Part shown: positions 34,780-43,710 of the stretch, in pieces
How positions within the stretch are numbered: position 1 is the first letter of the stretch
Layout: the number at the start of each line of letters is the position of its first letter
Source of the DNA: Poritiphilus sp965212595
GTDB taxonomy: Bacteria > Bacteroidota > Bacteroidia > Flavobacteriales > Flavobacteriaceae
Assembly (NCBI GenBank): GCA_965212595.1
Contig: CBDBVE010000015.1
Coordinates: 124,001 to 188,000, forward strand
Direction: 5' to 3'
DNA length: 64,000 nt
Translations under genes and position numbers: made by a program
Notes under the pieces: generated by a model
The model's database searches: none
The model's input: only the letters and a program-made list of their open reading frames with translations
Told to the model about the DNA's origin: nothing

Positions 34780-35851
34780 GCCTTATTATTTTTAATTTGT
34801 CATTCTTTATTGTCGTACTGCTACTGAGTTTACCATCTATTGTCGGAGCTTTCAACCCTTTTCCAAATAGGGTGTCACCGGTAAAAACACGGGCTTCATC
34901 CCATAGCTGGCTATCTATGAAGGTTTTCAGAGTTTGAGCCCCACCTTCTATTAAAACACTCTGAATATTCAGGTCGTACAGCACAGCACCTACCTGCTTT
35001 GCAATTTCTTTTGCAAAATCAATCTTTCTATAGCTAATCCCCGGAAGGTACATTTCTAAATCTTCTTCGCCCGTGAGCACAATGGTAGTACAAGTACCGT
35101 CAAACACTGAAGCTACTTTTGGGATCCTTAAGTCTTTATCAAGTACCAGCCGAATGGGCGATTTACCAGACCATAAACGCGTATTTAGCTTTGGATTGTC
35201 TTTCAGAACCGTATTGGTGCCAACTAAAATTGCCTGTTCCTCGCTTCGCCATTGATGAACCAATCTTCTGGAAACAGGATTTGTAATCCAAAAGGGTCTT
35301 GCTTCGCCTTCCCGCAGGGAGTGGACCGGCGCCATAAAACCGTCTGCAGTTTGGGCCCACTTTAATATGATAAAAGGCCTTTTCTTTTCATGAAAACAGA
35401 GAAATCGCTTATGATGATCCCTACACCTTTCCTCTTGGATACCTACACGCACTAAACAACCGTTTTCTTGAAGTTTTTTTATTCCCGAACCGGCCACTTT
35501 ACTGTGCGGGTCCTGAATGCCAATTACCACTTCCTTTATCCCGTGTTTTATGATAAAATCAGCACAAGGAGGTGTTTTTCCAAAATGAGAGCAAGGTTCA
35601 AGGGTAACGTATAAGGTGGCTTCTGCCAGCATGGAGGAATCCTTCACCGATCTAATAGCATTTACCTCGGCATGCGCTCCTCCATAAAGACTGGTAAAAC
35701 CTTCCCCTATAATAGTATTATCATGCACAATGACACAACCAACCATAGGATTAGGAGCGGTAGTCCCCAATCCGTTTTTTGCCAGTTGAATACATCGCAA
35801 CATGAATTTTTTGTCGCTTTTTGCTTTGTCTTTCGAGCTTTTTGCTATCAA
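34772..35851 (-). CDS. ribD: Bifunctional riboflavin biosynthesis deaminase/reductase RibD
   Basis: 359 residues. The N-terminal deaminase has the zinc motif HAEVNAI and PCSHFGKTPPCADFI (residues about 60-100); the C-terminal reductase (about 155-355) has KWAQTADGFMAP and NTRLWSGKSPIRLVLD. Together they convert the pyrimidine intermediate to 5-amino-6-ribitylamino-uracil phosphate. Start choice: TTG at 35851 keeps the FMLRCIQLAKNG helix that the family has after a short lead, while ATG at 35803 would cut into it, so I prefer the longer form. The HAD gene is directly downstream. Confidence 0.92.
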   Translation of the reverse strand: MIAKSSKDKAKSDKKFMLRCIQLAKNGLGTTAPNPMVGCVIVHDNTIIGEGFTSLYGGAHAEVNAIRSVKDSSMLAEATLYVTLEPCSHFGKTPPCADFIIKHGIKEVVIGIQDPHSKVAGSGIKKLQENGCLVRVGIQEERCRDHHKRFLCFHEKKRPFIILKWAQTADGFMAPVHSLREGEARPFWITNPVSRRLVHQWRSEEQAILVGTNTVLKDNPKLNTRLWSGKSPIRLVLDKDLRIPKVASVFDGTCTTIVLTGEEDLEMYLPGISYRKIDFAKEIAKQVGAVLYDLNIQSVLIEGGAQTLKTFIDSQLWDEARVFTGDTLFGKGLKAPTIDGKLSSSTTIKNDKLKIIRRD

Positions 35852-36066
35852 ATATTTTGAGGTGTTTTTGTTATATAATCAATTTTACGGTAAGAGGATT
35901 TCATGTATCTTCACTCGCAAAAATAGAGGTTTCCTTAGGAATATCATTGAAGATAGTGCGTATAAGATCTCAGTATTTGTTATTGAACCAATGCTTTACC
36001 TAAACTTCCTTTTTTTAGATATGAAATCAGGGCCTCCATTTGAAAGCAATAGAGTGTTTAACTAAT
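35852..36066. other. Divergent region between ribD and prmC
   Basis: 215 bases, AT-rich, with no credible gene. TATCTTCA at about 35905 on the plus strand is one mismatch from TAnnTTTG and could serve prmC; no perfect element was found for ribD. No FMN riboswitch core is seen. Confidence 0.35.
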
Positions 36067-36927
36067 ATGGAATTAAGCGAAATAAAAAAAATATTTCACA
36101 ACGAATTGGATATGCTATATCCGAAAGAAGAAGTAGATCATTTTTTCTTTCGACTAATAGAACATCACCTGGGCCTGGAACGATTTGTTTTGGCACTAAA
36201 CCCATCAATAGTTATTTCTAAACTTGAAGAACAACCACTGTTTGAAGGACTCTCAGAGTTAAAACAAGAGAAGCCTATTCAACACATTCTGGGGCTGGAA
36301 TATTTTATGGACCTCCCTTTTAAAGTAAATGAGAAGGTATTAATACCCAGGCCTGAAACGGAGGAGTTGGCTCGTTGGATCATTGCAGATAACAACGATA
36401 CCGGAGAGAATCTTAGCATATTGGATATAGGTACTGGCAGTGGATGTATTGCAATTAGTCTGGGAAAGTTCTTAACGGGAGCGGAAGTAACCGCTTTAGA
36501 TATTTCTAAGGAGGCCCTGGAGCTTGCATCACTTAATGCCGAAAATTTGGACGTTTCCGTGAAATTTGTGGAACATGATATTTCTGAACCAAATACATTA
36601 GACATTAAATACAACATCATTGTTTCAAACCCGCCCTATGTTCGGATTTCGGAAAAAGAACAAATGAGAAATAACGTCAAACTATTCGAACCACAACAAG
36701 CGCTGTTTGTTTCAGATGAAGACCCCTTGATTTTCTATAAACATATTGCCACTTTCGCGGCCGAAAGTTTAGTTGAAGGAGGCTTGCTTTACCTGGAAAT
36801 TAACCAGTATTTGGGAAGAGAAACCAGGAAGCTTTTAGAAGCGCATAATTTTTCAGAAATTGAGGTGCGAAAAGATATGTTCGGAAATAAAAGGATGATA
36901 AAAGCCATTTGGCATTCTAAATCATAA
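36067..36927 (+). CDS. prmC: Peptide chain release factor glutamine N5-methyltransferase PrmC
   Basis: 286 residues from ATG at 36067 (MELSEIKKIF). Methylates the GGQ glutamine of release factors RF1/RF2. Helical N-terminal domain (1-75), then RPETEELARWI and motif I ILDIGTGSGCIAI (about 118-130), and the catalytic NPPYVRISE (about 188-196) with ALFVSDEDPL after it, a typical PrmC block. It is 2 bases ahead of the TTG start of the LOG gene. Confidence 0.95.
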   Translation: MELSEIKKIFHNELDMLYPKEEVDHFFFRLIEHHLGLERFVLALNPSIVISKLEEQPLFEGLSELKQEKPIQHILGLEYFMDLPFKVNEKVLIPRPETEELARWIIADNNDTGENLSILDIGTGSGCIAISLGKFLTGAEVTALDISKEALELASLNAENLDVSVKFVEHDISEPNTLDIKYNIIVSNPPYVRISEKEQMRNNVKLFEPQQALFVSDEDPLIFYKHIATFAAESLVEGGLLYLEINQYLGRETRKLLEAHNFSEIEVRKDMFGNKRMIKAIWHSKS

Positions 36928-36929
36928 GT

Positions 36930-37511
36930 TTGAAAAGCATTGTAGTTTTTTGCGGAAGTAGCGAGGGTAACGACCCTCTGATATTGGAAACAGCCTATAA
37001 CTTAGGGCTTACGTTTGCTACTAATCAAATTACCCTGGTGTATGGGGCAGCTAAGATTGGGGTTATGGGCAAGGTAGCCGAAGGGGCTTTAAACCTTGAT
37101 GGCGAAGTCATAGGTGTTATTCCTGATTTTCTAAAAATGAAGGAGGTTCTCCATCCTGGGTTAAGTACTTTGGTTACCACAGAGACCATGCATGAAAGAA
37201 AGCTAAAGATGCACGAATTATCCGATGGCGTAATCACGCTCCCGGGAGGATTTGGAACCCTTGAAGAATTGCTGGAGATAGTCACCTGGGCACAACTGGG
37301 CCTACATCAAAAACCCATCGGTTTACTAAATATCAACGGTTTCTTTGATCCGTTGTTGGAGATGTTCGAAAACATGGTCTCAAAAGGGTTTTTAAAGCAG
37401 GAGAATTCAGATCTTTTACTGGTAGATGAAACTATTGAAGGACTACTTGCTAAAATGGATGCTTACATCCCTTCCTGGGTGCCAAAATGGATTAAAAAAG
37501 AACAATTATAA
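36930..37511 (+). CDS. TIGR00730 / LOG-family Rossmann protein
   Basis: 193 residues with a TTG start two bases after prmC. Lysine-decarboxylase-like Rossmann fold: FCGSSEGND at the start, YGAAKIGVMGKVAEGAL (the usual YGGG is replaced by YGAA), and the LOG signature PGGFGTLEELLEI (about residues 100-112). Homologues cleave nucleoside 5'-monophosphates (cytokinin activation type phosphoribohydrolases). The changed YGAA loop could alter activity. The bacterial function is uncertain. Confidence 0.9.
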   Translation: MKSIVVFCGSSEGNDPLILETAYNLGLTFATNQITLVYGAAKIGVMGKVAEGALNLDGEVIGVIPDFLKMKEVLHPGLSTLVTTETMHERKLKMHELSDGVITLPGGFGTLEELLEIVTWAQLGLHQKPIGLLNINGFFDPLLEMFENMVSKGFLKQENSDLLLVDETIEGLLAKMDAYIPSWVPKWIKKEQL

Positions 37512-37516
37512 ATGAA

Positions 37517-39511
37517 ATGGATGCCAAACAAAGGATAGAAGCCCTCAGGGAAGAATTAAGAAGGCATAATCACCTGTACTACGTTCTGGATGACCCGGCA
37601 ATATCGGACTACGAGTTCGATATGAAACTCAAGGAGCTCCAAACTCTGGAAGAGCAACATCCCGAATTGTACGATGCCAATTCACCGACCTTAAGAGTAG
37701 GAGGAGCTGTCACCAAGAATTTTAACACCCTTGTACATGAGCACCGCATGTACTCTCTGGACAATTCATATTCTAAGGAAGAACTTGAAGACTGGGAAAA
37801 GCGTATACAACGTATTTTAGGAGGTGTAGAGGTTAATTTTACATGCGAGCTCAAATATGATGGTGCCTCAATTAGCCTTACTTATGAAGATGGCCATTTG
37901 CTTAAAGCGGTAACCAGAGGAGACGGCATTCAGGGAGATGAGGTAACAACCAATATTAAGACAATACGCTCTGTACCGCTTGTTTTACAGGGCGACTTCC
38001 CAGCTAAGTTCGATATTCGAGGTGAAATCGTATTACCGTTGGAGGGTTTTGCCAAAATGAATGAAGAAAGACTGGCAGCTGGGGAGGAAGCCTATATGAA
38101 CCCCAGAAACACAGCTTCGGGAAGTCTGAAATTGCAGGATAGTTCTCTGGTCGCACAGCGGCCACTGGAGTGCCTGCTCTACAGCATTGTGGGGAAGGAT
38201 ATTGATATATCTAACCAGTTTCAGATGCTTGAAAAGGCCAGAGATTGGGGGTTTAAAGTACCTACAATAGCCAAACTCTGTACTTCTACAGATGAGGTAA
38301 TGCGGTTTGTTGAATATTGGGATGAACACCGGCACCGGCTTCCTTATGAGACAGACGGTGTAGTGGTAAAAGTGAATAGCCTTCAACAGCAAGAAGAACT
38401 GGGATACACGGCCAAAGCCCCCAGGTGGGCGCTTGCTTATAAGTTCAAGGCCGAACAGGCCACAACGGAGCTTAACGAGATCAGTTACCAGGTTGGAAGA
38501 ACCGGAGCGATTACCCCGGTAGCAAATCTTGAACCGGTTTTGCTTGCCGGGACGACGGTAAAACGGGCTTCATTGCATAATGCAGACCAGATTGAGAAAC
38601 TAGACATTCGTGAAGGTGATACCGTTTTTGTTGAAAAAGGAGGTGAAATTATTCCAAAAATTGTAGGCGTGGATTTCGATAAGAGGCCAACATCTTCTTT
38701 ACCTACAAAATATATTTCGCACTGCCCGGAATGTGAGACCACCCTGGTGCGCGAAGAAGGTGAAGCACAACATTTTTGCCCAAATGATACCGGCTGCCCT
38801 CCACAAATTACAGGGAGGATTCAACATTTTATTTCAAGAAAAGCCATGGATATTGAGGGTATGGGCAGCGAAACTGTAGAGCTTCTCTTTAAAGAAGGCC
38901 TAATAAAGAACTATGCGGATCTTTATGTCCTTACTAAGGAGCAGGTGATGCCGCTTGAACGAATGGCCGAAAAATCGGCTGAGAATTTGGTGAGTGGGGT
39001 GGCAGCCTCTGTTCAAATCCCCTTTGAGCGCGTTTTATTCGCCCTGGGAATACGATATGTAGGAGAAACCGTGGCCAAAAAACTTGCAAAGGCATACAAG
39101 AATATCGATGCTTTAATGACTGCCTCGGCCGAAGCGCTTACCGCGGTCGACGAAATAGGAGAACGGATAGCGGAGAGTGTAGTGGGTTTTTTCTTGGAAG
39201 AGGAGAATAGAACGACTATAGAGCGACTTAAATCTTACGGCTTGCAATTCTCACTTTCTGAGGAGCAACTGCAGAATCAAACCGAAAAACTTAAGGGCCA
39301 GAGCTTCGTAGTTTCAGGGGTCTTCGAAAAACTCAGCAGAAACGAACTTAAAAAACATATTGAAGACAATGGGGGCAAGGTAAGTTCTTCTATTTCCTCT
39401 AAGACCAGTTATGTAGTAGCTGGGGACAATATGGGGCCTAGTAAGAAAGTGAAAGCAGATAATCTGGGCGTACCGATTATTTCTGAAGATGATTTTTTGG
39501 CAATGATTTAA
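37517..39511 (+). CDS. ligA: NAD-dependent DNA ligase
   Basis: 664 residues, full length. Seals nicks in DNA during replication and repair using NAD+. Adenylation domain with Lys113 in KYDG (residues 113-116), OB fold around 320-400, a Cys4 zinc finger (CPECE ... FCPNDTGCPP, about 398-430), helix-hairpin-helix repeats (about 440-580), and a C-terminal BRCT domain (about 590-664, GQSFVVSGVFEKLSR). It starts 5 bases after the LOG gene, on the same transcript as prmC. Confidence 0.97.
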   Translation: MDAKQRIEALREELRRHNHLYYVLDDPAISDYEFDMKLKELQTLEEQHPELYDANSPTLRVGGAVTKNFNTLVHEHRMYSLDNSYSKEELEDWEKRIQRILGGVEVNFTCELKYDGASISLTYEDGHLLKAVTRGDGIQGDEVTTNIKTIRSVPLVLQGDFPAKFDIRGEIVLPLEGFAKMNEERLAAGEEAYMNPRNTASGSLKLQDSSLVAQRPLECLLYSIVGKDIDISNQFQMLEKARDWGFKVPTIAKLCTSTDEVMRFVEYWDEHRHRLPYETDGVVVKVNSLQQQEELGYTAKAPRWALAYKFKAEQATTELNEISYQVGRTGAITPVANLEPVLLAGTTVKRASLHNADQIEKLDIREGDTVFVEKGGEIIPKIVGVDFDKRPTSSLPTKYISHCPECETTLVREEGEAQHFCPNDTGCPPQITGRIQHFISRKAMDIEGMGSETVELLFKEGLIKNYADLYVLTKEQVMPLERMAEKSAENLVSGVAASVQIPFERVLFALGIRYVGETVAKKLAKAYKNIDALMTASAEALTAVDEIGERIAESVVGFFLEEENRTTIERLKSYGLQFSLSEEQLQNQTEKLKGQSFVVSGVFEKLSRNELKKHIEDNGGKVSSSISSKTSYVVAGDNMGPSKKVKADNLGVPIISEDDFLAMI

Positions 39512-39541
39512 GCGTTTACGAATTGCTTAAGGGAGTAGCTT

Positions 39542-40120
39542 ATGATTACGAATACAACGCAACGCTTTTGGGGTTTTATAGGTTGGATTGTTGCTCTTTT
39601 TTGGCAAGATCGGAGAACAAGATCCTGGCTTTTAGCACTCTTAGGAATTCTGGTAGCCGGTTTCTTCCTCCCTCAGAACATGGTAATTCCGGTTTCAGGC
39701 GCTACTGTACAGAACTGGGATATTAAATCGTTCTGGGCCTATCCCTGGGGGAGTTCAATCACCCATAAGGGAATTGATATATTTGCACCTAAAGGCACAG
39801 ATGTTATTGCCTCAACCCACGGTATTGTGGTATATACCCATGAGGGTGGCAAGGGTGGAAAAGCAGTAATGGTACTTGGACCAAAATGGCGTTTTCATTA
39901 TTATGCGCATCTAGATGCCTACCAGGTGAGTGCTTTTGAGCCAGTGAGAAGGGGAGAGGTTCTGGGTAAAGTTGGCGATACGGGAAATGCAAAAGGAAAA
40001 CCTCCCCATCTGCATTACGCGATCACCACACCCTTTCCGTATCTTTATAATTTCGATGGGGAGGCGGTTCAGGGATGGAAGAAAATGTTTTATTTGAACC
40101 CTGATTCCTGGTTACGATAA
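39542..40120 (+). CDS. M23 family metallopeptidase
   Basis: 192 residues. An N-terminal membrane helix (about 31-46) anchors it in the inner membrane with the catalytic domain in the periplasm. LytM signatures: HKGIDIFAPKGTDVIA (zinc His and Asp, about residues 78-93), HYYAHLDAY (about 119) and PHLHYAI (about 151). It hydrolyses peptidoglycan cross-bridges or regulates amidases. It lies 30 bases downstream of ligA and may be cotranscribed with it. Confidence 0.9.
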   Translation: MITNTTQRFWGFIGWIVALFWQDRRTRSWLLALLGILVAGFFLPQNMVIPVSGATVQNWDIKSFWAYPWGSSITHKGIDIFAPKGTDVIASTHGIVVYTHEGGKGGKAVMVLGPKWRFHYYAHLDAYQVSAFEPVRRGEVLGKVGDTGNAKGKPPHLHYAITTPFPYLYNFDGEAVQGWKKMFYLNPDSWLR

Positions 40121-40139
40121 AGAAAGAAGCCTTATAAAA

Positions 40140-40436
40140 ATGTCAAAACCTAAGAATTACATCGAATTTCAGGCAACATTAGAGGGTCAAAGCCCTCCTG
40201 GACTTTGGCCGGAAGCTCTGCAAGCCTTGTGGTGGGATGCAAAGGGCAACTGGAAGGCTGCCCATGATATTGTCGAAGATCTGCCCAGCGCCGAAGGCAG
40301 TTGGGTTCACGCTTACCTGCATCGTAAGGAAGGAGACCAATGGAACGCGGGCTATTGGTATAAGAGAGCTGGCAAGTCTTTACCTAGTTTTAGCCTGGAA
40401 AAGGAACTTCAGGAAATTGTGGAAGCCTTGTTATAG
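40140..40436 (+). CDS. Small tryptophan-rich conserved protein
   Basis: 98 residues, cytoplasmic, with eight tryptophans (PPGLWPEALQALWWDAKGNW). The middle HAYLHRKEGDQWNAGYWYKRAG is the kind of block seen in a widespread bacterial family without known function; it looks like a short helical repeat. It lies 19 bases after the M23 gene and converges with the RibK-like gene. Confidence 0.75.
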   Translation: MSKPKNYIEFQATLEGQSPPGLWPEALQALWWDAKGNWKAAHDIVEDLPSAEGSWVHAYLHRKEGDQWNAGYWYKRAGKSLPSFSLEKELQEIVEALL

Positions 40437-40455
40437 GACTTTGAAGTTGTTAAGA

Positions 40456-40896
40456 TCAATAAAATTTCAATTGCTCAACTGGTATTTCAATCTCTGCGTA
40501 ATCACCATAGGAGAGATCTTCAACTTTAGGAAGAATCAATTCCAGAACACTTTGTTTTTGAGCGTGGTCTGTTTTGGTCGCCGGATCTGGCATATAGACT
40601 AGACCCTCGTATGTTTTTCCTTTGAACCAGAATATGAGATCGAAAAAGTAAAAATTTTCGGGCGGAATATGATCAGACCAGCAAACGGCCTCAAAAAAAT
40701 GGCTGGCAGTTGCAATTTCAAAGTTTAAAGGGGAGACGTCCAAATTGATAGTTCCAAGAAAATACGTACTCAAGTCTAGTCCTCGCTGTAAAAAATGAGA
40801 CGACTGCAATTTTAATGTTCCCTCCGGATAACGGTTATCCCCTCCCTTGCCTGAGGCCACGCCATGACCTGGAAGTATTTTTCCTCTTAGTCGCAT
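40456..40896 (-). CDS. Unknown protein, possibly a RibK-like (DUF120-like) beta-barrel
   Basis: 146 residues. I do not recognise it by name. The layout G-K-I-L-P-G-H-G at the start, then STYFLGTINLDVSP (near residue 43), and a C-terminal LILPKVEDLSYGDYAEIEIP resemble the CTP-dependent archaeal riboflavin kinase fold (GLGEGRYF, YPGTLNV, and a final LKDGDEVTVEV-type strand). Fold-level resemblance only; catalytic equivalence is a guess. It is 105 bases past the molybdo-oxidoreductase gene end and convergent with the 40140 gene. Confidence 0.6.
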   Translation of the reverse strand: MRLRGKILPGHGVASGKGGDNRYPEGTLKLQSSHFLQRGLDLSTYFLGTINLDVSPLNFEIATASHFFEAVCWSDHIPPENFYFFDLIFWFKGKTYEGLVYMPDPATKTDHAQKQSVLELILPKVEDLSYGDYAEIEIPVEQLKFY

Positions 40897-41001
40897 TTTA
40901 ATCTACTCATATCGTTTTTAGAACTGTTTTATATCGGGCTATTCCTTCTTCCAAATGAGCGATCGCCTCATTAACCTTGCAGCTAAAATAAACTATTTCA
41001 C

Positions 41002-43314
41002 TCAATTTCTCTGATGTGGCGAAATGCTAATAACGACTGATTTGGAAGTAGGAGTATGGCTTTTATCAGCAGTACTTTTTATTGAAACCAAGGCATTAGC
41101 CTCAGGAAAATAGGTAGCTGCGCATTGTTGCGGAATATCATAGGGTACAATAATGAACTTATTGACAATTCGGACACGACCGTCACTTTGGTTGCGAAGA
41201 TCTACAACCGCGCCTTCCTCGAAACCAAGTCTCGCAACGTCCTGGGGGTTCATTAAAATAACGCGCCGCTCATTGTAAATACCCCGATACCTATCGTTTA
41301 AACCATAAATGGTAGTATTAAACTGGTCGTGGCTACGTATGGTCATCATCAACAGTTCATCATTTTCCAAATGTATGGTCTTGCTTTGGGAAATGCTGAA
41401 ATTGGCCTTGCCCGTAAGGGTTATGTATTTATTATCTCTGGCGCCATTAGGCAAGTAAAATCCGCCGCGTTCTCGTACCCTTTCGTTGTAGTTTTCAAAA
41501 CCGGGAATGCACCGTTCAATGGCATGTCTGATGTGGTCGTAATCCTCTAAATAGCTATTCCAGGGAATTCTGCTCGAGGGCAGTACTTCCTTGGCTAGCC
41601 CACAAACAATATCGGGCTCGCTTAGCAACTTCTCTGAAACCGGTTTCAAAGTTCCCATAGAACTGTGAACTACTCCCATGGAGTTTTCTACACTTACAAA
41701 CCGGGCTTCGCCATTTTTTTTATCCCGATCTGTTCTTGCCAGGCAGGGTAGGATCAGTGCCTCTTTTCCGTGTATCAAATGACTGCGATTTAATTTCGTA
41801 GAGACATGTGTGGTAAGCGAACATTTAGAAAGCGCTTCGGCCGTAAACTCCGTGTCAGGAGCTGCTGAAAGGAAATTGCCACCCAGGGCAAGAAAAACTT
41901 TGGCCTTTTCTGCATGCATCGCCTCTATACCGGAAACGGTATTATGTCCTGGCGGCCTGGGAGCTTCAATCCCAAAAACAGTTTCAAGTTGATCTAAGAA
42001 TCTTTTGGGAGGGTTTTCATGGATACCCATGGTACGATCTCCCTGAACGTTACTATGACCCCTTACGGGACAGGTCCCGGCACCAGGCTTTCCTATGCTC
42101 CCTTTTAGTAAAAGGAGGTTTACAATTTCTTTAATGGTGTTAACAGAATTCTTGTGTTGGGTAAGCCCCATTGCCCAACAGGCAATAATTTTTCTGCTCT
42201 TACTTAGCTGGTCGACTACGCTATCCAGTTGCTCCCTTGGAACTCCACAACTCGAAACAAGATCATCCAGATTCAACTTTTTCAGGTGCTTTATATAGCT
42301 TTCATATCCATAAGTTTTACTATGTATAAAATCGTGATCCAATACCAAACCGGGCTGCTCATCTTCCCTGATCAAAAGCAATTTGGCTATTGCCTGCAGT
42401 AGGGCCATATCACTGTTAATTTTTAGCTGTAGGTAGTGATCTGCCAATTTAGTTTTGCCCCCAAGGATACCCCCAACTTGCTGAGGGTTACTAAAATTTA
42501 GGAGACCAGCCTCTTTAAGCGGGTTGACAACAACGATCCGGGCCCCATTTTTTTTGGCTTTCTGCAGCGCGCTAAGCATTCGAGGGTGATTGGTGCCGGG
42601 ATTCTGCCCTAGAATAAGTATGACTTCAGTCTTATAAAAATCTTCAAGTTTTACCGTACCCTTGCCAATACCTAAGGTTTCGCTAAGAGCCACTCCACTG
42701 CTTTCATGGCACATATTGCTACAGTCAGGAAGATTATTGGTTCCATACTCCCGTACAAAGAGTTGGTATAAAAACGCAGCCTCGTTGCTGGTGCGGCCCG
42801 ATGTATAAAAAATAGCCTGATTAGGATCTTTAAGACTTTTTAGATGTTTAGCAATCTTTTTAAAGGCTGAATCCCATCCAATTTCCTCATAGTGATCACC
42901 GCCTTCCGGAAGATAAAGAGGTTGGGCGATTCTACCTTTTTTACCAAGCTCATAATCCGAGAGCTTGCGGAGATCCGAGATGCTATTTTCTTTGAAAAAA
43001 TCTGCTTCAAGGCGCTTAGTGGTGGCTTCTTCAGCGATTGCTTTGGCGCCATTTTCACAATATTCACCCATCCAGCTTCTTTCATCATCAGGATCTGGCC
43101 AGGCGCATCCAGGGCAATCAATACCTTGGTGTTGGTTGAGGTTTTTTAATGCTTTTATTCCTCTTCGCGGCGGCATTGCACCAAAAAGGTGTTTGCCAGA
43201 AGATCGTATAGCGTCTAAACCTGCAGCGCTTTCTTTCGGCGTACCTGTCCTAAGGCCCGTTAACTTCTCTGGCCCCTGACCTTTTGCTGTTCTATTATCC
43301 TTGGCCTTGCCCAT
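41002..43314 (-). CDS. FdhF/YdeP-type molybdopterin oxidoreductase
   Basis: 770 residues, cytoplasmic (no signal peptide). Belongs to the YdeP/FdhF alpha-subunit branch of the bis-MGD enzymes. Cys pattern at the N terminus: DCPGCAWPDPDDERSW and GEYCENGAKAI (C-x2-C-x17-C, three cysteines rather than the usual four iron-sulfur ligands). NMCHESSGVALSE (about 200-212) holds the probable Mo-ligand cysteine. TCPVRGHSNVQGDRTMGI (near 415) and the C-terminal molybdopterin-binding domain (from about 640) complete it. The substrate is unknown; formate is not proved. It ends the five-gene unit with DUF7009 and fdhD, which supports its maturation. Confidence 0.92.
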   Translation of the reverse strand: MGKAKDNRTAKGQGPEKLTGLRTGTPKESAAGLDAIRSSGKHLFGAMPPRRGIKALKNLNQHQGIDCPGCAWPDPDDERSWMGEYCENGAKAIAEEATTKRLEADFFKENSISDLRKLSDYELGKKGRIAQPLYLPEGGDHYEEIGWDSAFKKIAKHLKSLKDPNQAIFYTSGRTSNEAAFLYQLFVREYGTNNLPDCSNMCHESSGVALSETLGIGKGTVKLEDFYKTEVILILGQNPGTNHPRMLSALQKAKKNGARIVVVNPLKEAGLLNFSNPQQVGGILGGKTKLADHYLQLKINSDMALLQAIAKLLLIREDEQPGLVLDHDFIHSKTYGYESYIKHLKKLNLDDLVSSCGVPREQLDSVVDQLSKSRKIIACWAMGLTQHKNSVNTIKEIVNLLLLKGSIGKPGAGTCPVRGHSNVQGDRTMGIHENPPKRFLDQLETVFGIEAPRPPGHNTVSGIEAMHAEKAKVFLALGGNFLSAAPDTEFTAEALSKCSLTTHVSTKLNRSHLIHGKEALILPCLARTDRDKKNGEARFVSVENSMGVVHSSMGTLKPVSEKLLSEPDIVCGLAKEVLPSSRIPWNSYLEDYDHIRHAIERCIPGFENYNERVRERGGFYLPNGARDNKYITLTGKANFSISQSKTIHLENDELLMMTIRSHDQFNTTIYGLNDRYRGIYNERRVILMNPQDVARLGFEEGAVVDLRNQSDGRVRIVNKFIIVPYDIPQQCAATYFPEANALVSIKSTADKSHTPTSKSVVISISPHQRN

Positions 43315-43683
43315 TTAAGTTGCTGCTTTTGGGTTGGGGTAGTGGTCTTTTTGGCCAGCGATTGGCTGATCTAGGCATACGAAGTCCTTTTCAATAAGTA
43401 AATGCAGCTCTTTACCGTCTTGAAGCCTTATGGTATTTTCAAAGCCTACAATCTCATTTGAAGGCCAGTTTCTGGAGTCCTCCTCTGGGATCTGCATTAT
43501 TATAGCGTTATTTTTGAAGATTGCATTGAGACCCGTAATTTCTTTCTGGGCTTTTACCCTATAGTAAAAAGTATTGCTCCCAAACACTGTTTGCTCCTGG
43601 CATAAACCACTATTACCAAGTAGCTCAACTTCTGGCCTGGTTAAACGGAATCTTACGGAATTGCCCTGTATTCTAATTTTCAC
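43315..43683 (-). CDS. DUF7009-type protein
   Basis: 122 residues, cytoplasmic. Beta-rich with the opening MKIRIQGNSVRFRLTRPEVE, which I associate (from memory) with DUF7009. It ends directly before the molybdo-oxidoreductase start, without a gap, and lies 27 bases after fdhD. The close fit between two molybdenum genes suggests a role in enzyme maturation or as a small accessory subunit; inferred from context only. Confidence 0.75.
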   Translation of the reverse strand: MKIRIQGNSVRFRLTRPEVELLGNSGLCQEQTVFGSNTFYYRVKAQKEITGLNAIFKNNAIIMQIPEEDSRNWPSNEIVGFENTIRLQDGKELHLLIEKDFVCLDQPIAGQKDHYPNPKAAT

Positions 43684-43710
43684 TTCTTCTAATGCTACTA
43701 ATAAGTTACG

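Noticed and set aside
35852..36066. FMN riboswitch upstream of ribD.
   Set aside because: I found no conserved RFN-element blocks in the region.
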